Assembly (NCBI GenBank): GCA_963585895.1
Contig: OY757911.1
Location: forward strand, 88,810,275-88,874,274
Direction of reading: 5' to 3'
Source: Sepioteuthis lessoniana
Lineage: Eukaryota > Mollusca > Cephalopoda > Myopsida > Loliginidae
DNA length: 64,000 nucleotides
Part shown: positions 23,855-35,590 of the stretch, in pieces
How the letters are laid out: every line of letters starts with the position of its first letter
How positions within the stretch are numbered: position 1 is the stretch's first letter
Position numbers and translations under genes: made by a program
The notes under the pieces: model-generated
The model's database searches: none
What the model saw: the letters and a program-made list of their open reading frames with translations, nothing else
Told to the model about the DNA's origin: nothing

Positions 23855-24115
23855 ACTGTTCAATGAATCACTGAAGATTGTGATAATGATTCAATCAGTT
23901 CAAGTACATGTCAGGAATGGTTTGTAAAGTTTAAAAAGAGATTTTCAGCTCAAAGACAAAGAACTGTGCAGAAGAACCCAAAATATGAAAATTGATGAAT
24001 TCAAAGAACTTTTGAAGACAATAAGAAAGAGTACAACAACCATTATGAACTTGACAAAAAATTAGAGATGAATCTATCAACTCATTTGAATGATTCACTG
24101 AAATAGAAAAAACTT
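23855..24115 (+). pseudogene. Mariner transposase N-terminal remnant
   Basis: Conceptual translation with breaks reads ISSSTCQEWFVKFKKRFSAQ and DEFKELLKTIRKSTTT, resembling the paired helix-turn-helix domain of mariner transposases (compare the clearer element at 43296). No TIRs or catalytic core seen. Confidence 0.45.
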
Positions 24116-24128
24116 TTTGTAACAACTG

Positions 24129-24262
24129 GCACTCTGGGCACCTTGCATAATTTAATAGTCAATGTGCTAAGCTAGAAGACCATTGTTAGTGACTTCAATT
24201 CTCACTAGGTATCCCATACTATTGACCATGTACTAAGCTTATTTATTGATTTGAACATTTTT
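24129..24262 (+). repeat. Family F tRNA-derived SINE
   Basis: Head cactctgggcaccttgcata, box B-like acttcaattctcac, then body gtactaagcttattta. Head matches 9987 closely. Confidence 0.6.
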
Positions 24263-25168
24263 GTTTTTAGTCCACAATGTTAGTCCTAACAATGCATATG
24301 ATTATTTGATATTTCCAATATAAAGAACTATGTATTAACCGAATTAGTAATATTTAATTAAATGTGAATGATTATTTTAATAAGGCAATTTGCTAATTTT
24401 CTTCTTTTGATATTTGGAAATCTAAATTTGGAGTGATTAGTTAATATCTTGCAGCAACATGGCTTCCTACTGATTGATTATTCTAAGAGACTCCCCCCAC
24501 TTTCCAAATCAAGAATGAATTTTATTTCATGTTAAAACCTTCCTCTATATCCAGTAAGTATGAATATCAAATCTGGTAGCTCTGAATCAAACAATTTGTC
24601 AATCTATAGATGACAGATAAACAAACTTCCCAATTATTAGAATAGATATAATCAATAAGATACAAAGTAAAAGGACTTTTTTCTCCAATATATATAAACT
24701 CCAATGAATACTATTTAGTATCATGCTATTTTGATTCTTATTCCTTCTCTTATATATGAAGGGTTGCTGAAAAGTATTAAGATTTACCAAAAGGGAATAA
24801 TCTAGAGGCATGAAAAGTATATGCTATTCTACATATTCATCCTAAAGTTCAACACTGCACATTGTTTCTGAAGTTTCATTAACTTTTCAAAAATAACTCC
24901 AAAATTCTCCTCGGTTGGATGTAAGAACTTTTCAGTAGCCCAGCAACCCCACTGAGAGAGAAAGAGTGTGCATGTGTGCATATATTTTTTATAATATTCT
25001 ATTTCCATTGATAGCATTCTGTTTTAAATTCATCCAATTTGTTTGGCATCTCAGTTTTATCCAACTTTGCGTTTATGTAATTTTGTAATGTTATAAAGAA
25101 ATAAAAGGAAACTTGAAAGGATCTTAATAAGATTATATTGACAAAATGTGTCTTTATCATTTGATTAT

Positions 25169-25221
<53 letters not shown>

Positions 25222-25421
25222 CATACACATACATACATCGGGGCTGATGTATACTATCCTTGAACTGGGAGGAGCTCCCCACAAGCCAAGTAATACTACT
25301 TTATGAAAATTGGCATGTTGTAGAGTGGGGTCCCTGTATCATAGATGGAGAGGCATAAAACCCTAGCACCATCCCTGATACACATACATGTATGTGTGTA
25401 TGTGTTAGTTATAGTATTTTC
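24263..25421. other. Unassigned; possible transposon relic and CA/TA microsatellite
   Basis: A phrase gttgctgaaaagtattaaga near 24764 resembles mariner-type ends, and the minus strand from 24960 reads HPTEENFGVIFEKLMKLQK, an unrecognised peptide. (CA)n(TA)n occupies 25168-25218. Not enough to name an element. Confidence 0.35.
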
Positions 25422-25432
25422 TCATTATTATG

Positions 25433-26202
25433 GGGCCCTGTCAACTGGGGCTGCAGAATACACTGATGGCAGCTTTACAGAGGAGTAGGACTCCCCAAAC
25501 AAGTGTCTTGGATATGACACTAAACTGATAGTGAGGTTCCAGTCATGCTGGAGTTTGGGGGAATGCGGAATACTCCTTCATTGCCATTTCTCCTAGGTCA
25601 ACTCTGGCTCGGAGTGGTAGCACCTGATAGGTTCCAATCTATGGGTCAAATAGAACTGAACTGTGTACTTGTGATGAACTGAATTGTTTGAAATAGAACG
25701 AAACTGTGTAATTACACTAAACTGAATTGTCTGAAATTTACTGTTTTTACATTTAACTGTGCATAAACAAAAAAAAACTACTCATGCTAAACTGAATTGT
25801 TTGAAAGAGTACTGTTTGATCATTTAACTGTGTAAACAAATGAGTGATGTTTAATTGAATTGTTAAAGATACATAGCAATACTTGGAACCATTTAACTTT
25901 GTTGACATGCTTAACTGAATTGTTTGAAATAGAACTGTTAAACTGAGTGTAAATAAAAAAAACTGTATTTAAACCAATGACTAACTGTGTGTAAACAAAA
26001 GACAGTACTTATGCTAAACTGAATTGTTTGAAATTAAATGAAACCATTTAACTGCGTGCAAAAAAATGAGCTCAGGCTTGTTTAAAAATGTTATCTTCAA
26101 AATGTGTTTAGAAATGATATATTTGATGTATTTAAAAAAAGGATTTGGCATTAAATGACCTACAATAGTTGGTATGCCATAAAACCAAACCAAACAAAAC
26201 CA
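25433..26202 (+). repeat. Family A retroposon, full length with 11 bp TSD
   Basis: Head from gggccctgtcaactggggct to about 25660 (tctatgggtcaaatagaact), core 25660-26100 with ctaaactgaattgtttgaaa and variants recurring five or six times between stretches of mtttaactgtgt-like sequence, tail ggatttggcattaaatgacc to ccataaaaccaaaccaaac. Direct repeats tcattattatg at 25422-25432 and 26203-26213. No pol III promoter recognised in the head and no open frame. A good reference copy. Confidence 0.85.
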
Positions 26203-26213
26203 TCATTATTATG

Positions 26214-26528
26214 AAATAGAAACAGAGAGGAATGATGAAGACAGTGAAAACGTGAGTGGAAAACAGTATATAAATTTTCCTAGTAAGAAAAAGAGAAAAA
26301 GATTTTTTTAAACAGTTTTGTCACACTCTCATTTGTATCATTTTCTGCATATTGTTGAAGACTTAAATCAGTACCTTTTTGTATTTACTATCTTTTCCTT
26401 TTTTACTGTATCAATATTTTATAACTACACACTAAACTCTTTAGCATTTCCTTCCTGTCATTTTTTTCTAAAGAATTTTGATTCACTTTGTTAGTATTCT
26501 ATTTTCCTTTTTACTATCCTACTCAAAG
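26214..26528. other. Unassigned sequence
   Basis: Nothing recognised. Confidence 0.6.
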
Positions 26529-26538
26529 AATATTATCA

Positions 26539-26786
26539 GGAGAGTCTCCATGGTGTAGTGGCTTAAGTGTTAGACTGCAGTTTCATAGTAAGTGAGTTCA
26601 AACTTTAGTTGCACAACTATGTTCACTTTCAGACTAAAACCCCTGGGAAAAGTATGAAAACCCGTTTCCCTCCAATTATGAGTTAAATAATACAACTACT
26701 ATTCTTTTACAAGGATGGCTTTGGCATTAAATAAACCATAAAGAGTGATATGCCATTAAACAACAAAAACCAAATCAAATCAAACC
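26539..26786 (+). repeat. Family B tRNA-derived SINE with TSD
   Basis: Head ctccatggtgtagtggctta, box B-like gagttcaaacttt, tail ttggcattaaataaacc and gtgatatgccattaaac with (caaat)n end. Near-identical direct repeats aatattatca (26529-26538) and aatgttatca (26787-26796). Confidence 0.75.
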
Positions 26787-26875
26787 AATGTTATCATAAA
26801 CAATTCTACAAAGACACCGGACTCAGATACAAGAAATAAAAGCATTAATCATCTGACTAGTTACCAGTTGCTTTT

Positions 26876-26936
26876 GAACAGTTTGTTTAATGGTATATCA
26901 ACTTTTGTGGGTTATTTAATGTCAAATCCTTTATGT
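26876..26936 (-). repeat. A/B-type 3-prime tail fragment
   Basis: Only the conserved tail is present in reverse (tttaatggtatatcaactt, ttatttaatgtcaaatcc). Confidence 0.55.
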
Positions 26937-26939
26937 ATA

Positions 26940-27560
26940 TCTTTCAGAACTCTTAGGGTTTTAGTTTTATTAGGTTTTGATCCTTGGGAGTTATATTGTT
27001 TTTGTTTGTTTGTATGGTCTTGTTTAATATATGGTTTCTTCTTTTTTTTTGTGATTTTGTTGTAGAGGGGTCTCTGAAGGAGGAAGAGTTTGATATTTTC
27101 AGTAATTTTTATTAGTTGTTCATTATTACGAGTTGAGTTGAAGTAATTAAAATGTGTTTAAGCTTTGATATTTGGTTCTGGATTTATTTTGGGTGTTGGT
27201 GGGTGGATTGGGGATCTGCAATTTTTTTCTCATGGTATTTATTATAATTGGAGATGCAGAGTTTTCTGTAGATATTTTTTGGGAAGTGGTATGGTTACTT
27301 GTCGTATTTTTTTTTTTGTTTGATTTCACCTGAGGGTTTTTTTTTTTTTTTTTTTTTTTTAGGTGATCTTGAAATTTGGGCCAGTTGTTTGGTCCTAGTT
27401 GCCCTAGTTTATTGATAAGAGTTCTGTATTCATCTATTTGATTGTTGTTATAACTGATTGGACTTGCCTTCAATGTTATATTGGCGTAGGTGTTATCTTT
27501 CATATAGGAGTTTACAACTTTTCTTGCTTCTAGAAATGTTCTATATCTTTATATTTCACC
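26940..27560 (-). pseudogene. LINE ORF1 (gag-like) remnant, copy 1
   Basis: On the minus strand the frame reads MKDNTYANITLKASPISYNN then IDEYRTLINKLGQLGPNNWP and a poly-lysine stretch from the T-tract at about 27339-27360. The nucleotide sequence aligns along its length with 40080-41160, where a CCHC zinc-knuckle precedes the same SYMK-NT-A region. So this is the C-terminal part of the same ORF1. The knuckle itself is missing here. Lineage not resolved. Confidence 0.55.
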
Positions 27561-27913
27561 TCCATGATTTCTTTTGTTTAAAAAGGAATAAAAACTGTAA
27601 AATGTTTGATTTATTTTGCCCTGACACATTTACACATAGGTACATCAATAAATCTATAGCCTAACTATGGTGGGGGAGATTATGTTTTTTATACTACAAA
27701 TATCACCTTTCTTATCATTGATACTTATTTCAGTGGTCATTATTAATCATAATATTACAGTATTATGATAATTTCTTTCCAATAATTTACAAGTTCATAA
27801 TATTGTATTTGTTGGAAAAGAATGTAGAAAATGTAGTTTCAGTAAAATTCTACATGTTCGCTTATTCAAGCAGACAAAGGAAAAAAATATTCTAGTAATT
27901 ATTTTTTGGTGAT
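27561..27913. other. Unassigned AT-rich sequence
   Basis: Nothing recognised. Confidence 0.6.
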
Positions 27914-28454
27914 TTGAACTAATTAGACCTTCAAACTCATTGCAATTTTTTAATTTTTTAAAATTTTTTATTTAAAAAAAAAAAAATGAATGAATAAATT
28001 TAAAAAAAAAGATTAAAAAGATAAAAGCATAAAACAAAACATTATTTCAAATTTTATAAGAAGGTGGGGGTTCACTTTCACATTTTAATTCAATGCAGAA
28101 TGATTATTCATTTTAATTCAATGTAGAATGATTACTCATTCTAATTCAATGTAAAATGATTATTCATTTTAATTCAATGTAGAATAATCATTCATTTTAA
28201 TTCAATGTAGAATAATCACTCATTTTTCTGGAACAACCAACCTTCTAAAAGACAAATAACCAGACAGGTGGAATTATTTTGATTTTTTTTTTTTACTTTG
28301 AGAGGTGGAGGTTTTTTTTAATACTTGTTTCAGAAAAGTGTGATCATTCTATATTGAATTAGAATGTGAAAGTAAACCCTCTCCTATAAAATGTGAAATA
28401 ATTTTTTGGAAAATTTTTTTAAATTGCAGTTAGTTTGAGGGTCTAATTAGTTCC
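27914..28454. mobile_element. MITE with long inverted arms and an internal 28 bp array
   Basis: Left end gaactaattagaccttcaaa is matched in inverse by the right end (gtttgagggtctaattagtt). The similarity runs inward for well over 100 bases and includes the phrase ttcactttcacattttaatt (left) against its complement near 28345-28375. Arms are asymmetric because the left holds five copies of a 28 bp repeat where the right has one. No coding capacity; superfamily unknown. Confidence 0.7.
28082..28221. repeat. 28 bp minisatellite, five units
   Basis: Five head-to-tail units of exactly 28 bases, each starting attttaattcaatg (or attctaattcaatg) and ending ttc or ctc; substitutions but no indels. Confidence 0.9.
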
Positions 28455-28892
28455 AATTACAAAAAAAAAAAAAAGATACTTGAAAAAATTTTTTTCCCAG
28501 TGAAATTGAACAGGTGCATGTGTAGAATAATACTGTAGTTTTTACCTCGATGTCGGAAGAACTAGTCCATGAATATGTTCTGCAAACTCCAGAAAACAGA
28601 TAGAGCAAGATATGGAAAATAAGGTGAGAATGCAATTTTTCCCCAGTTTATATCTTCAATTTTTTTCAGAAGTGATATTTTCTGTCTTGGGCCAATATAT
28701 TATGACAGAACACAATACCTTTGATGAAACTGGGCCTCTTTTTCTTCAAAGAAGTGTTTAAGTAAACTAACTGCTGACATTAGATATCTAGTGTGATTAT
28801 AATACTGACTGATAGAAACTCAAAATGGACCACACCAATACTATTCAACCAAACATTTACCCAAACTTTCCTTGGATGGAGATCAATTTTGG
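28455..28892. other. Unassigned sequence
   Basis: A minus-strand 34-base segment at 28547-28580 sits between acceptor-like and donor-like sites, but is too short to support as an exon. Confidence 0.4.
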
Positions 28893-29488
28893 GTTGTGCT
28901 TTAGCTTAGGTATGACACTAAAATACAGTGATAAAGCTTCAGTTGTGGGAGTGTGAAGTTACCCCTTCATTACCATTACTCCCACATCCACTCTGGCCTG
29001 GTGTGGTAGTACCTGTTAGGGTCTATGGGACAAATAGATCTGAAATAATGTTTAAAATAATTTGGAACTACATTTGTTTTCAAACATTGATATTATAACT
29101 AAGTGTGAAGTGTTTACCAATTTAAAATGATTGGAAACTTGATACATTGACACTTAAAATATTGATATTGTAATTTGATATAAATAATTAATTGAAAATA
29201 CATAATTCTTAGCAAATAATCCTTATTGACCTTATTAAATAGAAATGATTACTTGAAACCATAATTTTTTGCAAATTATCAGTATTAGAGAGAAATACTT
29301 GAAATTATAATTTTATACAAATTATTTGTATTAAAAATAGTTACTTAAATCTATAATAGTTTACAAATGATTATTACTAAATAAGAATAATTATTTGGAA
29401 TTATATCATTGAAAAGAAAAAAAAAAAAACACAAAAAGATCGACTTCAGCATTAAATAACCATTGACATGGCATAAAACCATTCAACA
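28893..29488 (+). repeat. Family A2 retroposon
   Basis: Degenerate head (ggtatgacactaaaatacag; ttcattaccattactcccac; ctctggcctggtgtggtagt), a long AT-rich core with repeated ttgcaaattat and acttgaaa phrases, and tail cagcattaaataaccattga then catggcataaaacc. Confidence 0.65.
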
Positions 29489-30937
29489 ACAAAAAAAAAA
29501 AAAAAGGTTAGAAAGATAGTAAAAAATAAAGAATAAATAAACAAGTCTAGGTTAAAAGTGCAGTAAAGGTAACTCTAAGTTGAACTTTTTTTTTTACCTT
29601 ATTTTTCTGATGCAAGTATCATTGGGGAACAAGAAAAGTTTTGGTAAATGGGTCAAAATGTCTAAAAAGTTTGGCTTCAGATTACCCTTACTACACTTTT
29701 AACCTGAACCAAACAGGATAAACTCTAGGATGTAGAAATTTTTTGAAAACTTTCAATCAAAACAAATTTTGGTTCTGCTGTTAAGGACATTTGTTTTGTT
29801 CCTAAAATAAAATCTATTTTTGTGCTTTTAGATGAATGCTTTCATTCAAGCAAGACAATTTTGTATTAAACACTGGTTGAAAAAAAAAAAGAAATAAAAG
29901 AAAAAAAAAGAAAGATAATGGAAATAAAAGAAAAAAAGAAAGAAAGATAAATGGAAAAAAAAGAAATAAAAGAAAAAAAAGAAATGACTGCTGATTAAGA
30001 TTAGAATTGTTTTCTATTAAAAGTTGGTTCATTACTTGTAAGGATTGGCGGAAACAGATGGAAGCAGAGAAAGATGAAAAAAGAGTGAAAAAAAAAAAAA
30101 GAATGAAGGTAAACAATGAAAGAAAAAAATGAGTAAGAAAAATAATGTACACTAAAAAGAAGTCAGAATTAAAGGGATTTATTTTTACAAATGGTGGAAA
30201 AAGGAGGCAAATAAATAAATAAAAGGAAAAGAAAAGAAAATAAGTTTCTACCTTGAAAACTATCAACTGGTAACATCAATGAGTAAGAAATGAAAGAAAG
30301 AAGTCATTATTTTTAAAGATATAGGTAAATTATTATGACAGCAGTAAGCAGATTTTTTTTCTTCTGAGAAACAAAGATGATGTTTTTGTAAATGATTATG
30401 TTGAACAGTTGAAATTAATGTAAAATATAAGAAAATAATTTTAAAATTTTCAGCAATAGAAAATATTAAACTTTTTAATGTGATGATATTTAGATTGCCA
30501 CTGCATTCGACTATCTTTAACAACATTTGTATAATATCTGGTCATGACTATTTTATACATGCACATTTGCTTTTTCAGTATAGTTAGATTTTATGAAATT
30601 GAAATGAAAAACAAAGCAATTATTAGTTAGAATTTCAATACTGGTGTAATATTCAAGTGAAAATGAAAGAGTGTGTTTGTGAGTAGTTAAGAAGGGGAGG
30701 TGTTTCAGTGAAGTCATAGGGAGAACTGGTGAGCTAAGAATTTTCTAACTTGGTTCAACTATTGACTTGCATAATAAAAGCATGTGCATGTGTGTGTGGG
30801 TGTTTAGGTTTTACTTAGCTCAGTCTATTTATCTCTTCTCTTCTTAATGTGATATATTCCTAATCTTAAGAAGGAACATAAATAAGTAGGTAAGTAGTTA
30901 CAGTGATATCAATATGTATATGTATTTACCTAAACCC
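29489..30937. other. Unassigned; purine-rich stretch at 29880-30250
   Basis: Runs of a, gaa and aaag on the plus strand create long low-complexity phenylalanine/leucine frames on the minus strand. No gene called. Confidence 0.6.
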
Positions 30938-31108
30938 TCTGTAGGATTTGACACAAGGTCAGTTGTTTTGAAGCAAAGTATAAAAATTTTGAATTCAGAG
31001 TTGTCCTTCTCTTAAACTGGCTGCCATACCAAGCTTAAAGAACATAGTTTGCCCTACTATTTACCAATAACTGGAAGAGGAATAGTTGGATTCATACCTT
31101 TTTATACG
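30938..31108 (-). repeat. Family E tRNA-derived SINE, head missing
   Basis: Inverse of the E 3-prime half: aggatttgacacaaggtcag, actggctgccataccaagct, ccctactatttaccaataac. Confidence 0.65.
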
Positions 31109-31648
31109 TATGTAGATATACAAATGTAACAATTATTATGTGACAGAGGTAATAAGAAGAAAGACAACAAAGAGATTTTGAGAAATCAAATTGTTAGAGC
31201 CTTTTTATTTGTTTAGATAAAGGATTGTAAGCAAGCATGAATATTTCAAAGAATTTTTTTCCAAAATAGATATCCTATAAAATTGTTTAAAGCAAGATTG
31301 GACAGTTGCAGTAAATATATATTTTTAATGTGTTTACTAAAGTTGGAAAATGATTGCAGCTGGTGTTAAATAGAAGAATGAACAAGAGAAAAGTGGAAAC
31401 AATCAATAAACACCCCCACCACTTTAAAAAATTACTAGAGAGAGAGAGGAATAAGAGAGAGAGGGAGAAATAGGGTATGAATAAAAAGGAGAAAGTTAAA
31501 TCAGGAAAATAAAGTCCTTTAAAGGAGGAGGAGGAAGAGAAAAGTAAAATTAAAGAGATTAAAAAGAACTGTGCAGAAGAAAGCGCTAAGTGCAAGAGGG
31601 AGAAAGAAAATATTAAATAAGAGAAATAGAGAAATATATGAAGGACAA
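31109..31648. other. Unassigned; GA-rich 31430-31650
   Basis: Short gagaga and aggagg runs. No gene recognised. Confidence 0.6.
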
Positions 31649-31656
31649 AGTGAGGA

Positions 31657-32369
31657 TTGCCCAGTCAGCTGGGTCTGTAGAATACTCCAACTGCTTCTCT
31701 GCAGAGGGGTAAGACCTCCCCCCTCCCACAACAAGTGTCCTGGATATGACACTAAACAATCTGATGTTCCAGTAATGCTGGAGCTTTGGGGAATACAGAG
31801 TACCCCATCATTGCCATTGCTCCCAGGTCCACTCTGGCCTGGAGTGGTAGCCCCTGATAGGGTCCTATCTATGGGTCAAATAGAACTAAACTGCGTACTT
31901 ATTCAAAACTGAATTGTTTGAAATAGAACTGTTTTGACATTTAACTGATTGTAAACAAAAACTATACTTATACTAAACTGAATTGTTTGAAATTTCATCA
32001 TCATGTTGCACTGCTAGCACAGATTTCCCTGACCCTCTCTCACCACCTATCTCTATCATTCATCACGCCCAACAGGTCCTCTAGGCTACATCCTGTATCT
32101 GCACAGAGCTGTTGTAGATAGGTTCTAGCTGGTCATCCAACCTTTGCTCATCCACGTGAGGGGGTCCACAGGAGTACATCACTTATGAGTTTGTCCTTAT
32201 TTCTCCAGCAGTATCCTGCATGTCTAGTTCCACTAACTTGGATAATTTTTGTGATGGGTGGTAAGTGGCTGTACAGCTGCTATTTAGTGAGGTGTTGCCG
32301 CCAGAACTTGTTCAATACAGCTTGCAGCATTCTTGTGTATACGCTGTAAAACCAACCACCAACCAACTG
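31657..32369 (+). repeat. Chimeric family A retroposon with a foreign 3-prime half
   Basis: A normal A head (ttgcccagtcagctgggtct) and short core run to about 31995. Then sequence not seen in any other A copy begins (tttcatcatcatgttgcact) and continues 370 bases to taaaaccaaccaccaaccaa. Direct repeats agtgagga at 31649-31656 and 32370-32377 suggest the whole 713 bp inserted as one unit. Origin of the second half unknown. Confidence 0.6.
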
Positions 32370-32377
32370 AGTGAGGA

Positions 32378-33307
32378 AGATAGAAAAAAAAAAAAACAAT
32401 ATACAAGGTGTTTAAAAAAGATGCAACCCTTTCTTTTTTTACTACTTCTATTAAACTATTTTAAATCTAAAAACTGTTTATATAAATAATCTGAGATAGT
32501 TTTCTATGAGATCTGGGTGAGATGCTTAGAAACATCAAGAATTTCAGCAGTAAACCAAGATGACCAATCAGATCTCTTAAAATTTTGTACACATATCACA
32601 CTCATGAAATTTGAAATTTAATTCTCAAATGTAATATTGTCAACTAGTCTGGAAATCTTCCATTAAATTCATCTCTCACACATTTGTAGGATTTATTGTG
32701 ACATAAATAGGTGAGATCTATTATTGTCATGTAATGTAGCATTTAGATTAAATCCTGAGTTATTAAACAGGGGGAAAACTGTTGAGTCATCCAGTTTAAT
32801 TGACATTAAATAAACTCAAGGTCATTTTGAGTACAAGGCTTTGATTGGATGAAAAGATCACATGATCAGATAATTTTAAAAGTTAGCAATAAGTGAGTGA
32901 GAATTGATTGACCCAAGCAGTTGAAATATTCAATCTCTACTCTTATCACTAACTCTCCATTTAGTTGGATGTATAATGGGAATTTAAAAAGTTGACAAGA
33001 AATAAAATATGTGCACATGAAAATGAGACTGCACTGTTTTTCATCATTCCAGCAGAGAAATTAAAACAAGAGATGATGACAGAAGACAGCAAATAAGAAC
33101 AAAGACAGTAACACAAGGTGAGAGACAGTATGACCAAAGAATAAAGTGAAGTGATATGATGCATGCTGACAGATCAACCAAGTAAGGGCTATTTATAATC
33201 TATATCCTGAATTGGGTATATAACATCATCCAGTATGCAACATTATATGCAAAATAAGTCTCAACAAAATCTGTTCTTGAAAAAATGCCATAGTTGATAC
33301 AAATGAA
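32378..33307. other. Unassigned sequence
   Basis: No repeat family, RNA gene or convincing frame seen. Confidence 0.6.
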
Positions 33308-33323
33308 TAGATACCTAAATAAG

Positions 33324-33588
33324 TAAGTAAAGTTGGCGACCGTAGTCAAGGGCGACCAGAAGGCTCCCTTTTCAATAGCTACTACACCGAGATGTACGGG
33401 AGGGCGCTACTCCTTCCCCTAGATTGCTCCACTTTACCCTTGATGCGTACCTTATAATGCTGAGTGTTAAGCAAGGACATATCAAGTTCCATATTTTTTA
33501 AGTCTTTGGTATGACTCAACCTGGGATTGAACCCCAGTATCCCGGACCATTGGCGAACACTCTACCCACTAGGCCAATGAGCTGGTTG
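33324..33588 (-). repeat. Family C tRNA-derived SINE, full length with 16 bp TSD
   Basis: Inverse head: gggattgaaccccagtatcc and ccactaggccaatgagctgg. Perfect direct repeat tagatacctaaataag at 33308-33323 and 33589-33604. With an undiverged long TSD and intact boxes, this is the youngest-looking C copy in the window. Confidence 0.9.
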
Positions 33589-33604
33589 TAGATACCTAAA
33601 TAAG

Positions 33605-34496
33605 GTTAGTGAATAACACTCATTTCAATCTTCTATGACACTGGAACTTAGAGAGGGAGTTAATCAATTGAAAGTAAACAGATTAAGTGAAAAAGTTAAG
33701 AGTTGTACTCTTAAGAGAATCTTGATTGCTTAAATATTTGGACAGAGAAAAAAACAAAAAAAAAACAATTGGAAACCCAAACAATAAAATGAGATGTGAC
33801 ACAGGAGCTTGGAAAGAGGGTGAATCAATTGAAAGCAAACTGACCAAGTGGAAAGGGATATGGTTGTAGTTTTGTGAAAATCTAAGATACAGAACAAAGA
33901 AAACTGGATAACGAGAAATTGACATCAAAGATGAGCAAATATCATACCTGGTCAACTCCAATGTGAGCTGGACACTGAATCCATTATACGCTAGAGTTTT
34001 TGACATCTCAGACAGATTCAGTCTACCACCACTGCTGAATCTGAGACCTTATGCCAGACTCTGAATACTAAAAACTTGGCTTACTACAAGACCCTTTACA
34101 ATTGTGTTGCATATTTCAGTGTCACTCAACCACAGCAGTAATGGGAAGGATTAAAACTGCTGTATATAACAAACAATATAAATAAAGAGTTGTTACATTT
34201 CTAACCAGTGTTGACTTGGTTTTGTTTTTGAAACATCCTCTTGCATGATAATGGGAATTTAGAGACAAATATATGTGTGCATACATATATCTGGGAAAAA
34301 CTAGAAATAAATCTGACATTATGAAAATGTACAGGAATAAAAAATACAAGGTTTTCAGAGGAGGATTTTATTTTTTGAATTTGAATTATTTGCCTAAGTT
34401 AAATGTTTCAGTTTAATGTTGGCAAATAATTCAATAAATAAAATCATTCTCTGAAGACCTTATGCTTTTTCATTTTTGTACATTCACGCACACAGA
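33605..34496. other. Unassigned sequence
   Basis: Imperfect local repeats near 33650 and 33830 (ttaatcaattgaaagtaaac and its variant gaatcaattgaaagcaaac). No gene recognised. Confidence 0.5.
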
Positions 34497-35026
34497 CACA
34501 CATATTTCTGTCTGATGATTGTGAACACACATAAAAATTCAAGTACCCATCATTTAGTGTTCTTAATTATATGTAGTATTTTGTTCTGTCACGCTTGCCT
34601 CTTGCTGTTGTAGATGTTCACCCTGTCTCAGTCGCCTCTTGCTAGTGTAAATTTTTGCTCTGCCACACTCACCTTTTGCTATTGTAGATTTTGGCCTCTC
34701 ACACTTACCGCTGTTATTGTAGATTTTCACTCCATCATACTAACCTCTTGCTATTTTAGATTTTCGTTCTATCACATCTGCCATTAAGTGCCAGAAACAC
34801 CTCTTTATATATTGTCTCTGTAGGAGTACAACCCACATACATGTGGCATTGCTTCTGCTGCTCTCTCTATAAATTCTTTGTATTGATGGGAGCCATTTTT
34901 CCTGTCAAAATGACCCAGCATGCTAGACACGTTTTCACATGCTTTTCACACACATTTCTGCTTGATGACTGTGAACACACATAAAACTTCAAGTTTCCAT
35001 CTTTTAGTGTTCATAATCATATCTTT
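34497..35026. repeat. Degenerate minisatellite flanked by ~78 bp direct repeats
   Basis: 34497-34573 and 34948-35026 share gtgaacacacataaaa, ttcaag and tttagtgttc in order. Between them, about five degenerate units of roughly 38 bp (34583-34785) repeat cctcttgctattgtagattt with variants. Confidence 0.7.
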
Positions 35027-35089
35027 TTAGGTTTTATATCTGCTCAGCTATAATAGCATTAAGCACTTTTTTATTTGCATTTATCTGAT

Positions 35090-35520
35090 GATCATCATTC
35101 AATAAATAAGGTTAATTTTACCTAATGAGCGGGCACTAGGAAGTACTGTTTACAGTTGCACCTTTTTCAAGGAAACCAATAGTGATGGGTCCTTTCATGC
35201 TCCAGAAAACTGTCAGCATGACCTTCTTTACTGACTGCTGAGCCTGAAACTTTTTCTTTACTGGTGAATCAGTGTATTTCCATTCTATGGACTGTATTTT
35301 TTACTCCAGCTTGTAATAGAAGATCCGTGTTTAGCTGATTTGTAATTATTTTTTTATGAAAACATGTTTCTCCATACACATCACACATTCTTCTGTAAAT
35401 TTTACATAGTTTGTACTTGTTAGTCACCAAATATTTGATGACAGACCTCTGTTCAAGCCTGGAGTACTCCGATTTGCAGTCATTTTGAATAGCCTTAAAA
35501 CAAATATTTGTGAAATTAAA
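35090..35520 (-). pseudogene. Mariner transposase remnant
   Basis: On the minus strand broken frames read MTANRSTPGLNRG (compare MAVNQTECSRFE at 12165), then a C-terminal-type segment SVKKVMLTVFWSMKGPITIG followed by FLEKGATVNS. N- and mid-transposase parts are joined with sequence missing, plus stops and frameshifts. A TIR-like phrase (cattcaataaataagg) sits at its lower-coordinate edge. Same lineage as 11950-12516. Confidence 0.6.
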
Positions 35521-35523
<3 letters not shown>

Positions 35524-35567
<44 letters not shown>

Positions 35568-35590
35568 ACATACACACACACACACACACT
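35524..35590. repeat. (TA)n followed by (CA)n
   Basis: Compound microsatellite immediately beside the mariner remnant. Confidence 0.9.

Noticed and set aside
28547..28580. 34-base minus-strand mini-exon between acceptor- and donor-like sites
   Set aside because: Too short, donor is weak (gtaaaa), and no compatible neighbouring exon; chance is likely in 64 kb.
29814..30266. 150-codon minus-strand open frame
   Set aside because: Almost all F, L and S from a plus-strand A/GA-rich tract; low-complexity shadow, no domain.
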